A stretch of 9,063 nucleotides of DNA from Hyphomicrobium sp. (GCA_030609245.1 JAUWCP010000090.1:1-9063), one strand, 5' to 3'. Shown: positions 1-6,924, numbered from the stretch's first letter. A program made the numbers and translations. Notes: a model not told the origin generated them from the sequence alone.

Positions 1-1287
1 GCAAATCTCAACGAGGTTTACGACGCGGTCTTCAATGTGAATTTTGACCGCTATGACGTCCACGATCTTGCCAAGTCTGCGCCCGACCTCATGCGCGCCA
101 TCTTCGTGCTGCGCCTGAGGATTCACGAGCAAATCCCAGAGTGGTTCAAGCGCGATTTGATGTCGCTCAGCGTGCAAAGGGGCATCCGTAACGTCTTTCG
201 CGTCGGGCGTTATGCGACAGATATGCTGGGCGAGTTGAACAACGGCTACACGCAACTGGCGCCCAACGAGAAGACCATGCGCGCCTTTCGTGGAGCAAAA
301 CTCAACACGCTTATCAACCCCGCGTTCGAGACGGGTCAAGACCTCCCATTCCAGGCGGGAGATCTGCTGCTGATGCGCGGCATGCACCACAACAGCGCTG
401 CGATCGCGCGCATCGGCGATGTCGATTCCCAATTCAGCCATATCGCCGTCATTCACACAGACGAGAACGGTAAGCTGTGGGTTGTCGAAAGCCTGATCGA
501 GAAAGGGGCAGTCATCAGCTCTCTGGACGACGCGCTACACCATGGCCTTGGACGCTGCGTTATCTTTCGTCACAACAACGCTGCATTTGCTCGACTCGCC
601 GCGGCGCAAATTTACGATGTCGTGCAGCGTTCGCGCGGGCGAGGCCGCCGCATTTGGTACGATTTTTCGATGAAGCTCAACGGCTATAAGGAGCTTTTTT
701 GTTCAAAGCTTGTGCGCCAAGCGTTTGACCTGGCAAGCGAAGGCAAGGTCATGCTGCCAACGTTCAAGACTCGCTTTGACATGAAGAACCGCGACTTCAT
801 CGAGCGCATCGGCGTTAGGACGAAGGAAACGTTTGCACCTGCCGACATTGAGCTGGAGCCGCACTTCGATCTCGTCGCCGAATGGCGGGACTACCGCGTG
901 ACGTCGCGCCTGCGGCTACAAGATTTGCTGATGGATAAGCTGTTCGCGTGGATGGATGAGTACGGCTACAAGTTCCACGAAGATCTGCCCATTCGCCTCA
1001 TTGGAATCTTCGGCCGGCTCTCCAGCCGTGTATCTGAACGTACAAGAGCCCTTGTCGCCGACGTCTTGCCGGACGTGCCGCCCAACATGCGCCGCCGCAC
1101 TATCCAGGCGGTGGCTATGCTGCACAAAACAGCCGAACCGCTGCTCGCCGATCTGCAGGCACTGGAGCAACAAAGCATCGACCGTTATGGCCGCCCGCTG
1201 CATGCGCGCCAAGTATTCGAGCACCTGGAACGCGTCCGGCAAGCAGCGAACGGGCGGATCGGCTACCTCGGCACTTCCAGAATTTAG
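1..1287 (+). CDS. YiiX/YebB-like permuted NlpC/P60 cysteine hydrolase, 5'-partial
   Basis: The frame is open to the left edge (codons from position 1 read ANLNEVYDAVFN...), so the GTG at 37 is probably internal and the true start lies outside the window. The domain is seen around 355-720: GDLLLMRG, then FSHIAVIH with the candidate catalytic His at 439-441, then a WVVES strand, then YDFSMKLNG followed by ELFCSKLVRQAFD with the candidate Cys at 700-702. His before Cys is the order of the circularly permuted papain-like families (YiiX, YaeF, LRAT-like), which hydrolyse amide or thioester-type bonds; the substrate is unknown here. It is much longer than typical YiiX (about 200 residues): over 100 residues precede the domain and about 190 mostly helical, charged residues follow it. 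I see no signal peptide in the visible part. Its TAG overlaps the stop of the convergent gene. The family call is fairly sure; the biological role is not. Confidence 0.8.
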   Translation, partial: ANLNEVYDAVFNVNFDRYDVHDLAKSAPDLMRAIFVLRLRIHEQIPEWFKRDLMSLSVQRGIRNVFRVGRYATDMLGELNNGYTQLAPNEKTMRAFRGAKLNTLINPAFETGQDLPFQAGDLLLMRGMHHNSAAIARIGDVDSQFSHIAVIHTDENGKLWVVESLIEKGAVISSLDDALHHGLGRCVIFRHNNAAFARLAAAQIYDVVQRSRGRGRRIWYDFSMKLNGYKELFCSKLVRQAFDLASEGKVMLPTFKTRFDMKNRDFIERIGVRTKETFAPADIELEPHFDLVAEWRDYRVTSRLRLQDLLMDKLFAWMDEYGYKFHEDLPIRLIGIFGRLSSRVSERTRALVADVLPDVPPNMRRRTIQAVAMLHKTAEPLLADLQALEQQSIDRYGRPLHARQVFEHLERVRQAANGRIGYLGTSRI

Positions 1288-2525
1288 GGCGCCCTCCCAC
1301 TCACCAAGCGTGCGGAACGGAGTGCGGTCAGGCCATTATGCAGGGCGTCCTCCAGCGCTTTCGGTCCGGCTTCCTCTGCGATGGCTTCCGGCACGATCCA
1401 GGCCCGATAGCGGTGCGCGATGATGACAGACGTGCAGTGCAACGAGCCGCGCGTTACAGCGCAGGTGCGGTCGGGTTCAGCCTTACGTATGTCACGCCGC
1501 TTGTGGCGGAGGAGGCCCATGTCGACGGGCTGGATATGGGACGGATTGCGATCGAGCGTGACACCGCGGAACACGCAAGCAAGCTGATTGTTGCAGGGAC
1601 CGGCACGCCGGCCGAGGGAGTTAACTGGGCCGAGCACCCGTAGGCGCGACAGAGCGTTCGCCGTGTTCTCGGCGCCTGCGCTGATGTAGCAGCGTCTGCC
1701 GACGCACAGAACCGGATACGCCGCCTTCTTAGAGCGCCTCCAGCCGCGATTGCGTGGCTCCATAAGCACGAGGACCGTAACGCGGGTTGGATATTTGGTT
1801 GCGAACTGGCGGTTATCTTTTTCGGGCCAGCTCTCGTCCAACTCGGCAACGGGGGGACGCAGGCCGCTCTCATCCTGTTGCCTCGGATCGTCCAATTCGG
1901 CAACCGGCGGGCGTGGGCCGCCCAGGCCGTTCTTTTTTGCGCCGGCTTCGCGCATACGCTGTTTGCGCGCGCGCTGGAATCTGCGGACGATGCGCCACGC
2001 TTCCTGCGCGCGTAGGGCCTCCAATTCGGTGCGATCTCTGGCAGCCTTGCGCCGCTCCTCGGCCAATCGTTCGTCCCTAGCCTGTTTTGCAAGGCGTGCT
2101 GATTCTGTTTTGCGCCGCTCTTGGGCTAACCGTTTTTCGTCAGCTTCCTTGGCAAGACGTGCGGTAACTGCTGTGTGCCGCTTTTCCTCGGCGCGTGCGC
2201 GCTCTTTGGTAAGACGCTTTGCTTCCGCCCGGCGTGCCGCGGCCTCGGCGCGCGCGCGAGCCTGCATGTCCTCCTCATAGGCCTTGCGCCGCGCTTCGGC
2301 TTCGCGGCGCTGTTGCAATGCACGTTCTGCGGCGCGCGCGCGCTTTGCTTCAGCCTTCTTGGCGGCTTCGGCGCGCTCGGCGTCTTCGGCGGCGCGTGAA
2401 AATTTATCAGCAAGAGTATGGGCGGCATCGTCGGCGGCGGCGACGGGGGAAGCACTCAGCATGACGCCACTCATCGCAGCCGCGAGGAACATGGTGCGAG
2501 CTAGACTTACCGTTGTAACTTGCAT
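1284..2525 (-). CDS. Exported coiled-coil protein with six-cysteine C-terminal domain, function unknown
   Basis: About 413 residues. The open frame runs further upstream, but ATG at 2525-2523 is preferred: GAGGG at 2534-2530 sits 4 nt before it, and the protein then begins with a classic signal peptide (LARTMFLAAAMSGVML, Ala-rich cleavage zone VAAA-DD near residue 31). The adjacent ATG at 2528 is the alternative. Residues about 40-195 are an almost unbroken Ala/Arg/Glu/Lys coiled coil reminiscent of the TolA stalk. Then comes a linker with the motif RPPVAELD twice (residues about 205 and 223). The C-terminal domain (about 240-413) has Cys at roughly 274, 279, 311, 317, 355 and 364, which could pair as disulfides in the periplasm. 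Similar exported hypothetical proteins may occur in Hyphomicrobium relatives, but I cannot name the family. It converges on the preceding hydrolase gene and lies 153 bp downstream of the SDR gene. The coding call is firm; no function is assigned. Confidence 0.75.
   Translation of the reverse strand: MQVTTVSLARTMFLAAAMSGVMLSASPVAAADDAAHTLADKFSRAAEDAERAEAAKKAEAKRARAAERALQQRREAEARRKAYEEDMQARARAEAAARRAEAKRLTKERARAEEKRHTAVTARLAKEADEKRLAQERRKTESARLAKQARDERLAEERRKAARDRTELEALRAQEAWRIVRRFQRARKQRMREAGAKKNGLGGPRPPVAELDDPRQQDESGLRPPVAELDESWPEKDNRQFATKYPTRVTVLVLMEPRNRGWRRSKKAAYPVLCVGRRCYISAGAENTANALSRLRVLGPVNSLGRRAGPCNNQLACVFRGVTLDRNPSHIQPVDMGLLRHKRRDIRKAEPDRTCAVTRGSLHCTSVIIAHRYRAWIVPEAIAEEAGPKALEDALHNGLTALRSARLVSGRAP
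1834..1913 (-). repeat. Imperfect 54-bp-period duplication encoding RPPVAELD twice
   Basis: Two copies of a 26-bp segment, at 1888-1913 and 1834-1859, match at about 22 of 26 positions. They encode PRPPVAELDD and LRPPVAELDE in the linker between the coiled coil and the Cys-rich domain. The period is 54 bp, or 18 codons, so the frame is kept. It looks like an internal tandem duplication that has since diverged, and the repeated peptide may be a short binding or spacer motif. Confidence 0.65.
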
Positions 2526-2529
2526 CATA

Positions 2530-2534
2530 CCCTC
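2530..2534 (-). promoter_or_regulatory. Shine-Dalgarno deciding the start of the coiled-coil protein
   Basis: On the minus strand GAGGG ends 4 nt before the ATG at 2525 and only 1 nt before the ATG at 2528. This favours the second of the two consecutive ATG codons. No comparable site was sought further upstream, where the extra N-terminal residues would precede the signal peptide and look non-coding. Confidence 0.5.
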
Positions 2535-2630
2535 GCAAGGCCATCTTTTCGGTGCTGTGAGCTTGCCATGCCGGCCCAAGGCGGGCGGCCAAAAGCTCGA
2601 TGGGGTCTGGCCAGTAAAGCGAAAGCTGGT

Positions 2631-2649
2631 TGAACGGCGCCTGAACGGC
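2631..2649. promoter_or_regulatory. Two 8-bp direct repeats with 11-bp period upstream of the coiled-coil gene
   Basis: TGAACGGC occurs at 2631-2638 and again at 2642-2649, one helical turn apart. They are flanked by a second near-repeat, CCAGTAAAGC (about 2611-2620) and CCAGTAAGC (about 2650-2658). The array lies about 105 bp before the start at 2525, in the gap after the SDR gene. Direct repeats with 11-bp period are typical of tandem OmpR/PhoB-type response-regulator sites, but this sequence is not a PhoB box and no convincing -35/-10 pair is visible. Operator function is inference only. Confidence 0.25.
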
Positions 2650-2678
2650 CCAGTAAGCAAGAATTTAACGAGAGTTTT

Positions 2679-3548
2679 TCACAGCTTGGGTGCTGCGATC
2701 GCGCGCAATCCGTCGCGATAGTTTGGGAATTTGAGCTGTACGCCGAGATCCTCGCGCAACCGCGCGTTGCTAACGCGCTTGTTGTCGGCATAAAAGCTCG
2801 CCGCCAAAAGCGACAGTTCAGCTTCTTTGAAGGGAATCTCCGGCGGCGGCGGCATGTGCAATAGATCGGCCGCAAACGCAATGACGTCTTGGGGAGGAGC
2901 GGGCTCGTCGTCCGTCACGTTGTAGACCTGCTGCGTCCCGTGGCCGGCAATGGCCGCGTTTATTATCGCAGCGATGTCATCGACGTGAATGCGATTGAAA
3001 ACCTGGCCTGGCTTGACGATGCGCTGCGCCGTTCCGTCCTGCAGACGGTCAATGGCGCTGCGCCCGGGCCCATAGATTCCAGCGAGCCTGAAAATATGAA
3101 CGCGCCGATTGGTGCGCGCGCCGAACGCGTGCCAGGCATCCTCCGCAGCGAGGCGTCGGCGGCTTCGCTGTGAAATGGGCTGCGTCTCGCTCGTTTCGTC
3201 CACCCATCCGCCCTGGCGGTCGCCGTAGACGCCGACGGTCGATAGGTAGCCAACCCAGGCAAGCGACGATGCGGCGTGCAGGTCGGCTGTATGATGGCGC
3301 AAGACAGGGTCGCCCTCTTCCTCGGGCGGCACGGAGACGAGGACGTGCGTTGCCGAGGCCAAGGCGTCGCGAACGCCGGGTCCCGGCGCACGCCCATCGA
3401 ATACGAAGGGATAAAACCCTTCCGCAGCAATTCTTTCAGCGCCGACAGCTGTGCGCGCTGTACCGCTTATCGTCCACCCTTGCGCAGCACCAATTCTGGC
3501 AAGTCGCAGCGCACTGTAGCCAAGACCGAAACAGAATAGATGAGTCAT
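2679..3548 (-). CDS. Atypical SDR / NAD-dependent epimerase-dehydratase-like protein (YeeZ-like)
   Basis: 289 residues from the ATG at 3548-3546. The frame extends upstream, but this start overlaps the queG stop as ATGA and puts the Rossmann strand right at the N-terminus (MTHLFCFGLGYSA, Gly pattern G8-x-G10-x-x-A13), as expected. LSTVGVYGD at about 102-110 is the active-site strand; the Tyr at 108 is followed by GDRQ, so the classical YxxxK lysine is absent. This fits the atypical SDR branch with YeeZ. FRLAGIYGPGR (about 153-163) and NRIHVDDIA (about 185-193) are extended-SDR features. It probably binds NAD(P) and acts in the cytoplasm, but the substrate cannot be read from the sequence. It is the last gene of the fzlA-queG-SDR run and is likely translationally coupled to queG. 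Confidence 0.85.
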   Translation of the reverse strand: MTHLFCFGLGYSALRLARIGAAQGWTISGTARTAVGAERIAAEGFYPFVFDGRAPGPGVRDALASATHVLVSVPPEEEGDPVLRHHTADLHAASSLAWVGYLSTVGVYGDRQGGWVDETSETQPISQRSRRRLAAEDAWHAFGARTNRRVHIFRLAGIYGPGRSAIDRLQDGTAQRIVKPGQVFNRIHVDDIAAIINAAIAGHGTQQVYNVTDDEPAPPQDVIAFAADLLHMPPPPEIPFKEAELSLLAASFYADNKRVSNARLREDLGVQLKFPNYRDGLRAIAAPKL

Positions 3549-4669
3549 GATGGGGTAGCGGCCTGCCATTCGGCACGCACGATAGGGTCTCCTTCGCGTG
3601 CCAAATGGCGGCGCTTGAACGGCTCGCCGACGTCTTCCAAGGTCAACTGGCGCGTGGCCCAAACGGCCATAGCGCGCACGAGCGGTGAGCCGTCGTCAAG
3701 AAGAGCTTCCACTTTGGGCAGCAAAGTCGCGTCTCCAGAGTTGCCGGCGGCGATCAGTACGTTTCTCAAGAAACGATCACGTCCTGTGCGTTTGATGGGG
3801 GTGCCCGTGAACTGGTCGCGAAATGCGCGGTCGTCAAGGGTGAGCAAATCGGCAAGTGGCGGGTTGTCTGTCGCAGCGCGGGTATGAAACCGCGCCTCGC
3901 GTGCCGACGCTGCGAACTTGTTCCACGGACATACCGCAAGACAATCGTCGCAGCCAAAGATGCGATTGCCCATGGGCTTGCGGAATTCTTCTGCGATGTG
4001 CCCCTTGTGCTCGATGCTGAGGTAGGCAAGACAGCGGCGCGCATCCAACATGTAGGGGGCGGGAAACGCCGCCGTTGGGCAGACGTCCAGGCAGCGCCGG
4101 CAACTGCCGCAAAGATCGGTTTCAGGTTGATCGGGCGGGAGTTCTGCGGTTGTGAGGATCGCCCCCAGAAAAAGCCATGAGCCATGCTCGCGCGACACGA
4201 GGTTGGTGTGCTTGCCCTGCCAGCCGACCCCGGCGGCGGCGGCCAGCGGCTTTTCCATCACCGGTGCAGTGTCGACGAAGACCTTGACTTCGGCGCCGCT
4301 CTTGTCGGCCAGACTCGCGGCGAGGGTCTTGAGCTTCGCCTTGAGGATATCGTGGTAGTCCTTGCCTTGGGCATAGACCGAAATCGCGCCACGTGTCGGC
4401 TCGTCGAGCGCCGCGAGCGGATCGGCCGCCGGCGCGTAGCTCATGCCCAGCATGATGATGGAGCGTGCGTCAGGCCACAGGTTGGAAGGGTCGCGTCGCC
4501 GCTCGGCGGTCGTTTCCATCCATGTCATATCTCCGTGGCGGCCGGCCTCGAGAAATTCCATCAAATGATGGCCCGCGTCTGTGATGGCGTGTGGCGTGGT
4601 GATGCGCACGGCATCAAAGCCCAGGGCTTCCGCTTCGCGGGTGACCGTTTCTTTTAGGTCGGCGGTCAC
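3545..4669 (-). CDS. queG: Epoxyqueuosine reductase QueG
   Basis: Cobalamin-dependent iron-sulfur enzyme that reduces epoxyqueuosine to queuosine at tRNA position 34, the last step of queuosine synthesis. With the GTG start at 4669 it has 374 residues, close to the E. coli length. VFVDTAPVMEKPLA carries Asp at about 133, matching the proposed E. coli catalytic Asp134. Two ferredoxin-like cysteine clusters follow: CGSCRRCLDVCP (Cys 187, 190, 193, 197) and CDDCLAVCPWN (Cys 240, 243, 247), with RRCLAYLSIEHKG between them. The C-terminus has a HEAT-like segment (LLPKVEALLDDGSPLVRAMAVWA). AGAGGA at 4681-4676, 6 nt before the GTG, decides this start; an in-frame ATG at 4711 lies inside the fzlA 3' end and lacks a ribosome site. 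It sits 22 bp after fzlA and overlaps the SDR gene by ATGA, so the three are probably one transcript. Confidence 0.95.
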   Translation of the reverse strand: MTADLKETVTREAEALGFDAVRITTPHAITDAGHHLMEFLEAGRHGDMTWMETTAERRRDPSNLWPDARSIIMLGMSYAPAADPLAALDEPTRGAISVYAQGKDYHDILKAKLKTLAASLADKSGAEVKVFVDTAPVMEKPLAAAAGVGWQGKHTNLVSREHGSWLFLGAILTTAELPPDQPETDLCGSCRRCLDVCPTAAFPAPYMLDARRCLAYLSIEHKGHIAEEFRKPMGNRIFGCDDCLAVCPWNKFAASAREARFHTRAATDNPPLADLLTLDDRAFRDQFTGTPIKRTGRDRFLRNVLIAAGNSGDATLLPKVEALLDDGSPLVRAMAVWATRQLTLEDVGEPFKRRHLAREGDPIVRAEWQAATPS

Positions 4670-4675
4670 GGCTGA

Positions 4676-4681
4676 TCCTCT
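4676..4681 (-). promoter_or_regulatory. Shine-Dalgarno AGAGGA for queG
   Basis: On the minus strand AGAGGA is followed by a 6-nt spacer and GTG at 4669-4667. It lies in the short gap after the fzlA stop and supports GTG rather than the upstream ATG at 4711, which is preceded by a C/G-rich stretch without a purine-rich site. Confidence 0.65.
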
Positions 4682-4691
4682 AACTGCGGTG

Positions 4692-5387
4692 TCAGAAATC
4701 CAAGTCGGCATAGTGTGCGGGGGGCGCGATGCCCGGAATGCGATCGGTCAGGATCGTGCGGAACGTGCGCCGCGATTTGATTCGTGCATACCAGACCTTG
4801 GCCACGCCAAACTCTTCCCATGGCACCTCGCCCAAATAGTCGGCCGACGAAATGTGCGCAGTCGCTGCGAGATCAGCAAATGACAACTCGTCGCCCGCGA
4901 GCCAGCTCCGCTGATGCGCCAGATGATTTACGTAACTCATATGGTAGCGCAGGTTGGCGCGGATGGCGCGGAGGATGTCGGCGTCGGGCGTTGTGCTGCC
5001 GCCCGGCATATAGCGAGCGTAGACCTTCTCACTCAAGAGCTCATGCGTCACCTCGCGATTGAACTTTCCGTTGAACCAATCCACCAGGCGGCGGACCTCG
5101 GCGCGTTCGGCGCGGTTTCCCGGAAAGAGGGGGGCGCCGCCGCGCTCTGGCTGGCTTTCGGCTATCTCCTCGGTGAGGTACTCAGAAATTGCATACGCGC
5201 CGCACAGCGTGGGGCCATCCTCAACCTGGAGTACGGGGAGTTCGCCGGCCGGATTCAAGGCGAGGAATTCCGGCTGCCATCCCCAGGGGTGCTCGACGAC
5301 AAGCTCGACCTCAAGCCCGAGTTCAGCCATTGCGATGCGGATCGCCCGGGAGAAAGGACAGAGCTGAAAGTGAATGAGCTTGTACAT
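4692..5387 (-). CDS. fzlA: GST-fold protein, likely FtsZ-binding division protein FzlA
   Basis: 231 residues. The N-terminal thioredoxin-like GST domain reads MYKLIHFQLCPFSRAIRIAM, then NPAGELPVLQVEDG (the cis-Pro strand) and a helix starting AISEYL; the all-helical C-terminal domain includes WLAGDELSFADLAATAHI. The protein ends in an acidic/aromatic tail, HYADLDF. In alphaproteobacteria a GST-like protein of this length beside queG and uppP is the FzlA family; Caulobacter FzlA binds FtsZ filaments, promotes constriction and links FtsZ to septal cell wall synthesis rather than conjugating glutathione, and its C-terminal region matters for FtsZ contact. The GST fold is certain; the FzlA assignment rests on context, length and tail. 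It is first in the fzlA-queG-SDR run and divergent from uppP. The ATG at 5387 has only a weak, close purine stretch (ACAGAG) before it. Confidence 0.78.
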   Translation of the reverse strand: MYKLIHFQLCPFSRAIRIAMAELGLEVELVVEHPWGWQPEFLALNPAGELPVLQVEDGPTLCGAYAISEYLTEEIAESQPERGGAPLFPGNRAERAEVRRLVDWFNGKFNREVTHELLSEKVYARYMPGGSTTPDADILRAIRANLRYHMSYVNHLAHQRSWLAGDELSFADLAATAHISSADYLGEVPWEEFGVAKVWYARIKSRRTFRTILTDRIPGIAPPAHYADLDF

Positions 5388-5611
5388 CTCTGTTCTGGGA
5401 GTCCCCGCTCATTGCCCAAAGGCATTTTGCTTATGCTGCCCCAACACGCGGCCCAACTGGCGATTCGTCAAGGTAGGCTCCAAGGTGCCAATCCGACGAC
5501 AATCGCCGCATGTTGCGCGGATGTAGCACAAAGTCTGGCGAAATCCTGCTAAGCATCGCAGCCTGCAAGGCAACCCATCCAACCGAAATACCAAGAACCT
5601 AGAGAACGCCA
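5388..5611. other. Intergenic region between divergent fzlA and uppP
   Basis: This 224-bp gap must hold promoters for both directions. On the minus strand a TTGACG hexamer at 5471-5466 could be a -35 element for fzlA, but no good -10 stands 16-18 bp from it. On the plus strand I find no convincing -35/-10 pair. A TTG-started 67-codon frame crosses the gap on the minus strand but has no ribosome site or recognisable motif, so I treat it as chance. No strong hairpin was seen. Confidence 0.4.
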
Positions 5612-6448
5612 ATGCCGACCTGGCAAGTAATCCTGCTCGGCCTCATCGAGGGTGTCACCGAATTTCTACCCGTTTCGTCGACTGGGCACCTGCTGCTGAC
5701 CGAGCATTTTCTTGACGTCTGCACGCCGGGCAAGACCTTTGAGGTGCTGATTCAGCTGGGCGCAATTTTGGCGATCTTGAGTGTCTATGCCGTCAAGCTG
5801 ACGCGAATTGCGGTCGCGCTTCCCAGTGATGCTGGCGCGCGCCGCTTCGTTATTGGCATCTTGCTGGCCTTTTTGCCTGCGGCGGTCGTCGGCGCCAGCG
5901 CACACGGTTTTATCAAAAGTATCCTGTTTGAAACGCCGGTGCTCATTGCCTCAATGCTTGTTATCGGCGGCGTGATCCTCCTCATCGTCGATCGAATCCA
6001 GTTCGATGTGCGCTACACCGATGTGATGGCGTATCCGCCGGGACTCTGCTTCAAGATCGGGCTCTTTCAATGTCTGGCGCTGATCCCGGGGGTCTCGCGT
6101 TCAGGCGCGACCATCGTCGGTGCAATGATGATGGGCACCGACAAGCGCTCGGCTGCGGAGTTCACCTTCTTTCTTGCCATGCCGACGATGGTGGGGGCGT
6201 TTGCCTTCGACCTATACAAGAACTGGTCGATCCTGCAGCCCTCAGACATTGCAAATATCGCGGTGGGGTTCGTCACGGCCTTTTTTGCAGCCGTGTTCGT
6301 CGTGCGCCATCTACTGAATTATGTGAGCCGCCATGGTTTCGCGCTATTCGGGTGGTGGCGCATCGTTGTGGGCGGCGTAGCGCTCGCTGCCATGTTCTTG
6401 CTGGGCGATACGGCTGGCTGCCCCGCACCGGCGGCGGCTACTCTTTAG
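5612..6448 (+). CDS. uppP: Undecaprenyl-diphosphatase UppP (BacA)
   Basis: Integral inner-membrane phosphatase that converts undecaprenyl diphosphate to undecaprenyl phosphate, recycling the lipid carrier for peptidoglycan and other envelope polymers; overproduction of the family gives bacitracin resistance. 278 residues, normal for the family. The first signature is EGVTEFLPVSSTGHLLL at residues 13-29, with Glu13 and Glu17 and the SSTGH run. The second is PGVSRSGAT at 159-167, with the catalytic-type Arg163. Seven or eight hydrophobic segments are visible, including AFLPAAVVGASA and LVIGGVILLIV, and the C-terminal WWRIVVGGVALAAMFLL. The ATG has AGAGA at 5601-5605 with a 6-nt spacer. It is divergent from fzlA and ends 8 bp from the end of convergent ptsN, with no terminator hairpin between them. 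Every key residue looks intact. Confidence 0.96.
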   Translation: MPTWQVILLGLIEGVTEFLPVSSTGHLLLTEHFLDVCTPGKTFEVLIQLGAILAILSVYAVKLTRIAVALPSDAGARRFVIGILLAFLPAAVVGASAHGFIKSILFETPVLIASMLVIGGVILLIVDRIQFDVRYTDVMAYPPGLCFKIGLFQCLALIPGVSRSGATIVGAMMMGTDKRSAAEFTFFLAMPTMVGAFAFDLYKNWSILQPSDIANIAVGFVTAFFAAVFVVRHLLNYVSRHGFALFGWWRIVVGGVALAAMFLLGDTAGCPAPAAATL

Positions 6449-6456
6449 GCAAACGC

Positions 6457-6924
6457 TCAAGCTGCGTGCGAGGGCGCGACCATAGTCAGCGCGGAGTGCA
6501 GCGCGGCGGCGTCGGATGCGTTACGCAGATCATCGAGGATGGACGGTTCGCGCACCAGTCGTGAGATGCGCGCCAGTGCCTTTAGGTGATCACCGCTCGC
6601 GTCTTCCGGTGCGAGCAGCATGAAAACGAGATCAACGGGTTGGCCGTCGTGAGATTCGTACTCGATCGGCACTTCCAACCGCGCAAAGAGACAAACAATC
6701 TCTTGAAGAGCGTTGAGCTTGACGTGGGGAATGGCGATCCCGCGTCCCAGACCGGTTGAGCCCAAGCGCTCTCGCTGCAGAAGCGTATTAAAGATCTCAC
6801 GCGCATCGATCCCGGTTTTCGCTGCTGCGACCGCCGAAAGTTCCTGCAACGTGTCCTTCTTGTTCGTCGCTCTCAGCGACGCAATGATCCCATCGGGGGT
6901 CAGCAGATCATGCAGATCCATCAT
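6457..6924 (-). CDS. ptsN: Nitrogen-regulatory PTS protein IIA (EIIA-Ntr)
   Basis: 155 residues, the usual length. Cytoplasmic terminal phosphoacceptor of the PTS-Ntr phosphorelay (PtsP-PtsO-PtsN), which transmits nitrogen and potassium status to targets rather than moving sugar. The active-site segment GRGIAIPHVK places the phosphorylated His at residue 67; LLAPEDASGDHLKALARISRL is the second family signature. Two ATG codons occur in tandem (6924 and 6921). GAGGG at 6938-6934 is 9 nt from the first and 12 from the second, so the first is preferred. In most alphaproteobacteria ptsN follows rpoN and hpf; here hpf is decayed, leaving 144 bp between the remnant's last codon and ptsN. It converges on uppP. 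No confident promoter is seen, so it is unclear whether it still depends on rpoN read-through. Confidence 0.95.
   Translation of the reverse strand: MMDLHDLLTPDGIIASLRATNKKDTLQELSAVAAAKTGIDAREIFNTLLQRERLGSTGLGRGIAIPHVKLNALQEIVCLFARLEVPIEYESHDGQPVDLVFMLLAPEDASGDHLKALARISRLVREPSILDDLRNASDAAALHSALTMVAPSHAA

Noticed and set aside
1750..2721. Long plus-strand open frames (176 and 145 codons) opposite the coiled-coil gene
   Set aside because: They arise from the low-complexity Ala/Arg/Glu/Lys codons of the real minus-strand gene; their translations are Arg/Ala/Ser-rich with no domain and no ribosome site.
3549..3662. N-terminal extension of the SDR gene (38 extra residues)
   Set aside because: The extension lies in the queG coding region, is Arg-rich and would put the Rossmann strand far from the N-terminus; the ATGA start is much better.
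4670..4711. Upstream ATG start for queG at 4711
   Set aside because: It lies within the fzlA coding end, has no Shine-Dalgarno, and adds residues not expected in the family; GTG at 4669 has AGAGGA at ideal spacing.
5409..5612. 67-codon minus-strand frame in the fzlA/uppP gap
   Set aside because: Starts with TTG, lacks a ribosome site and any motif, and fills the promoter region; most likely chance.
5621..5636. Sigma-54-like TGGCA...TGC element at the start of uppP
   Set aside because: Spacing between GG and GC is one base too long and it lies inside the coding sequence, so it is not a credible -24/-12 promoter.
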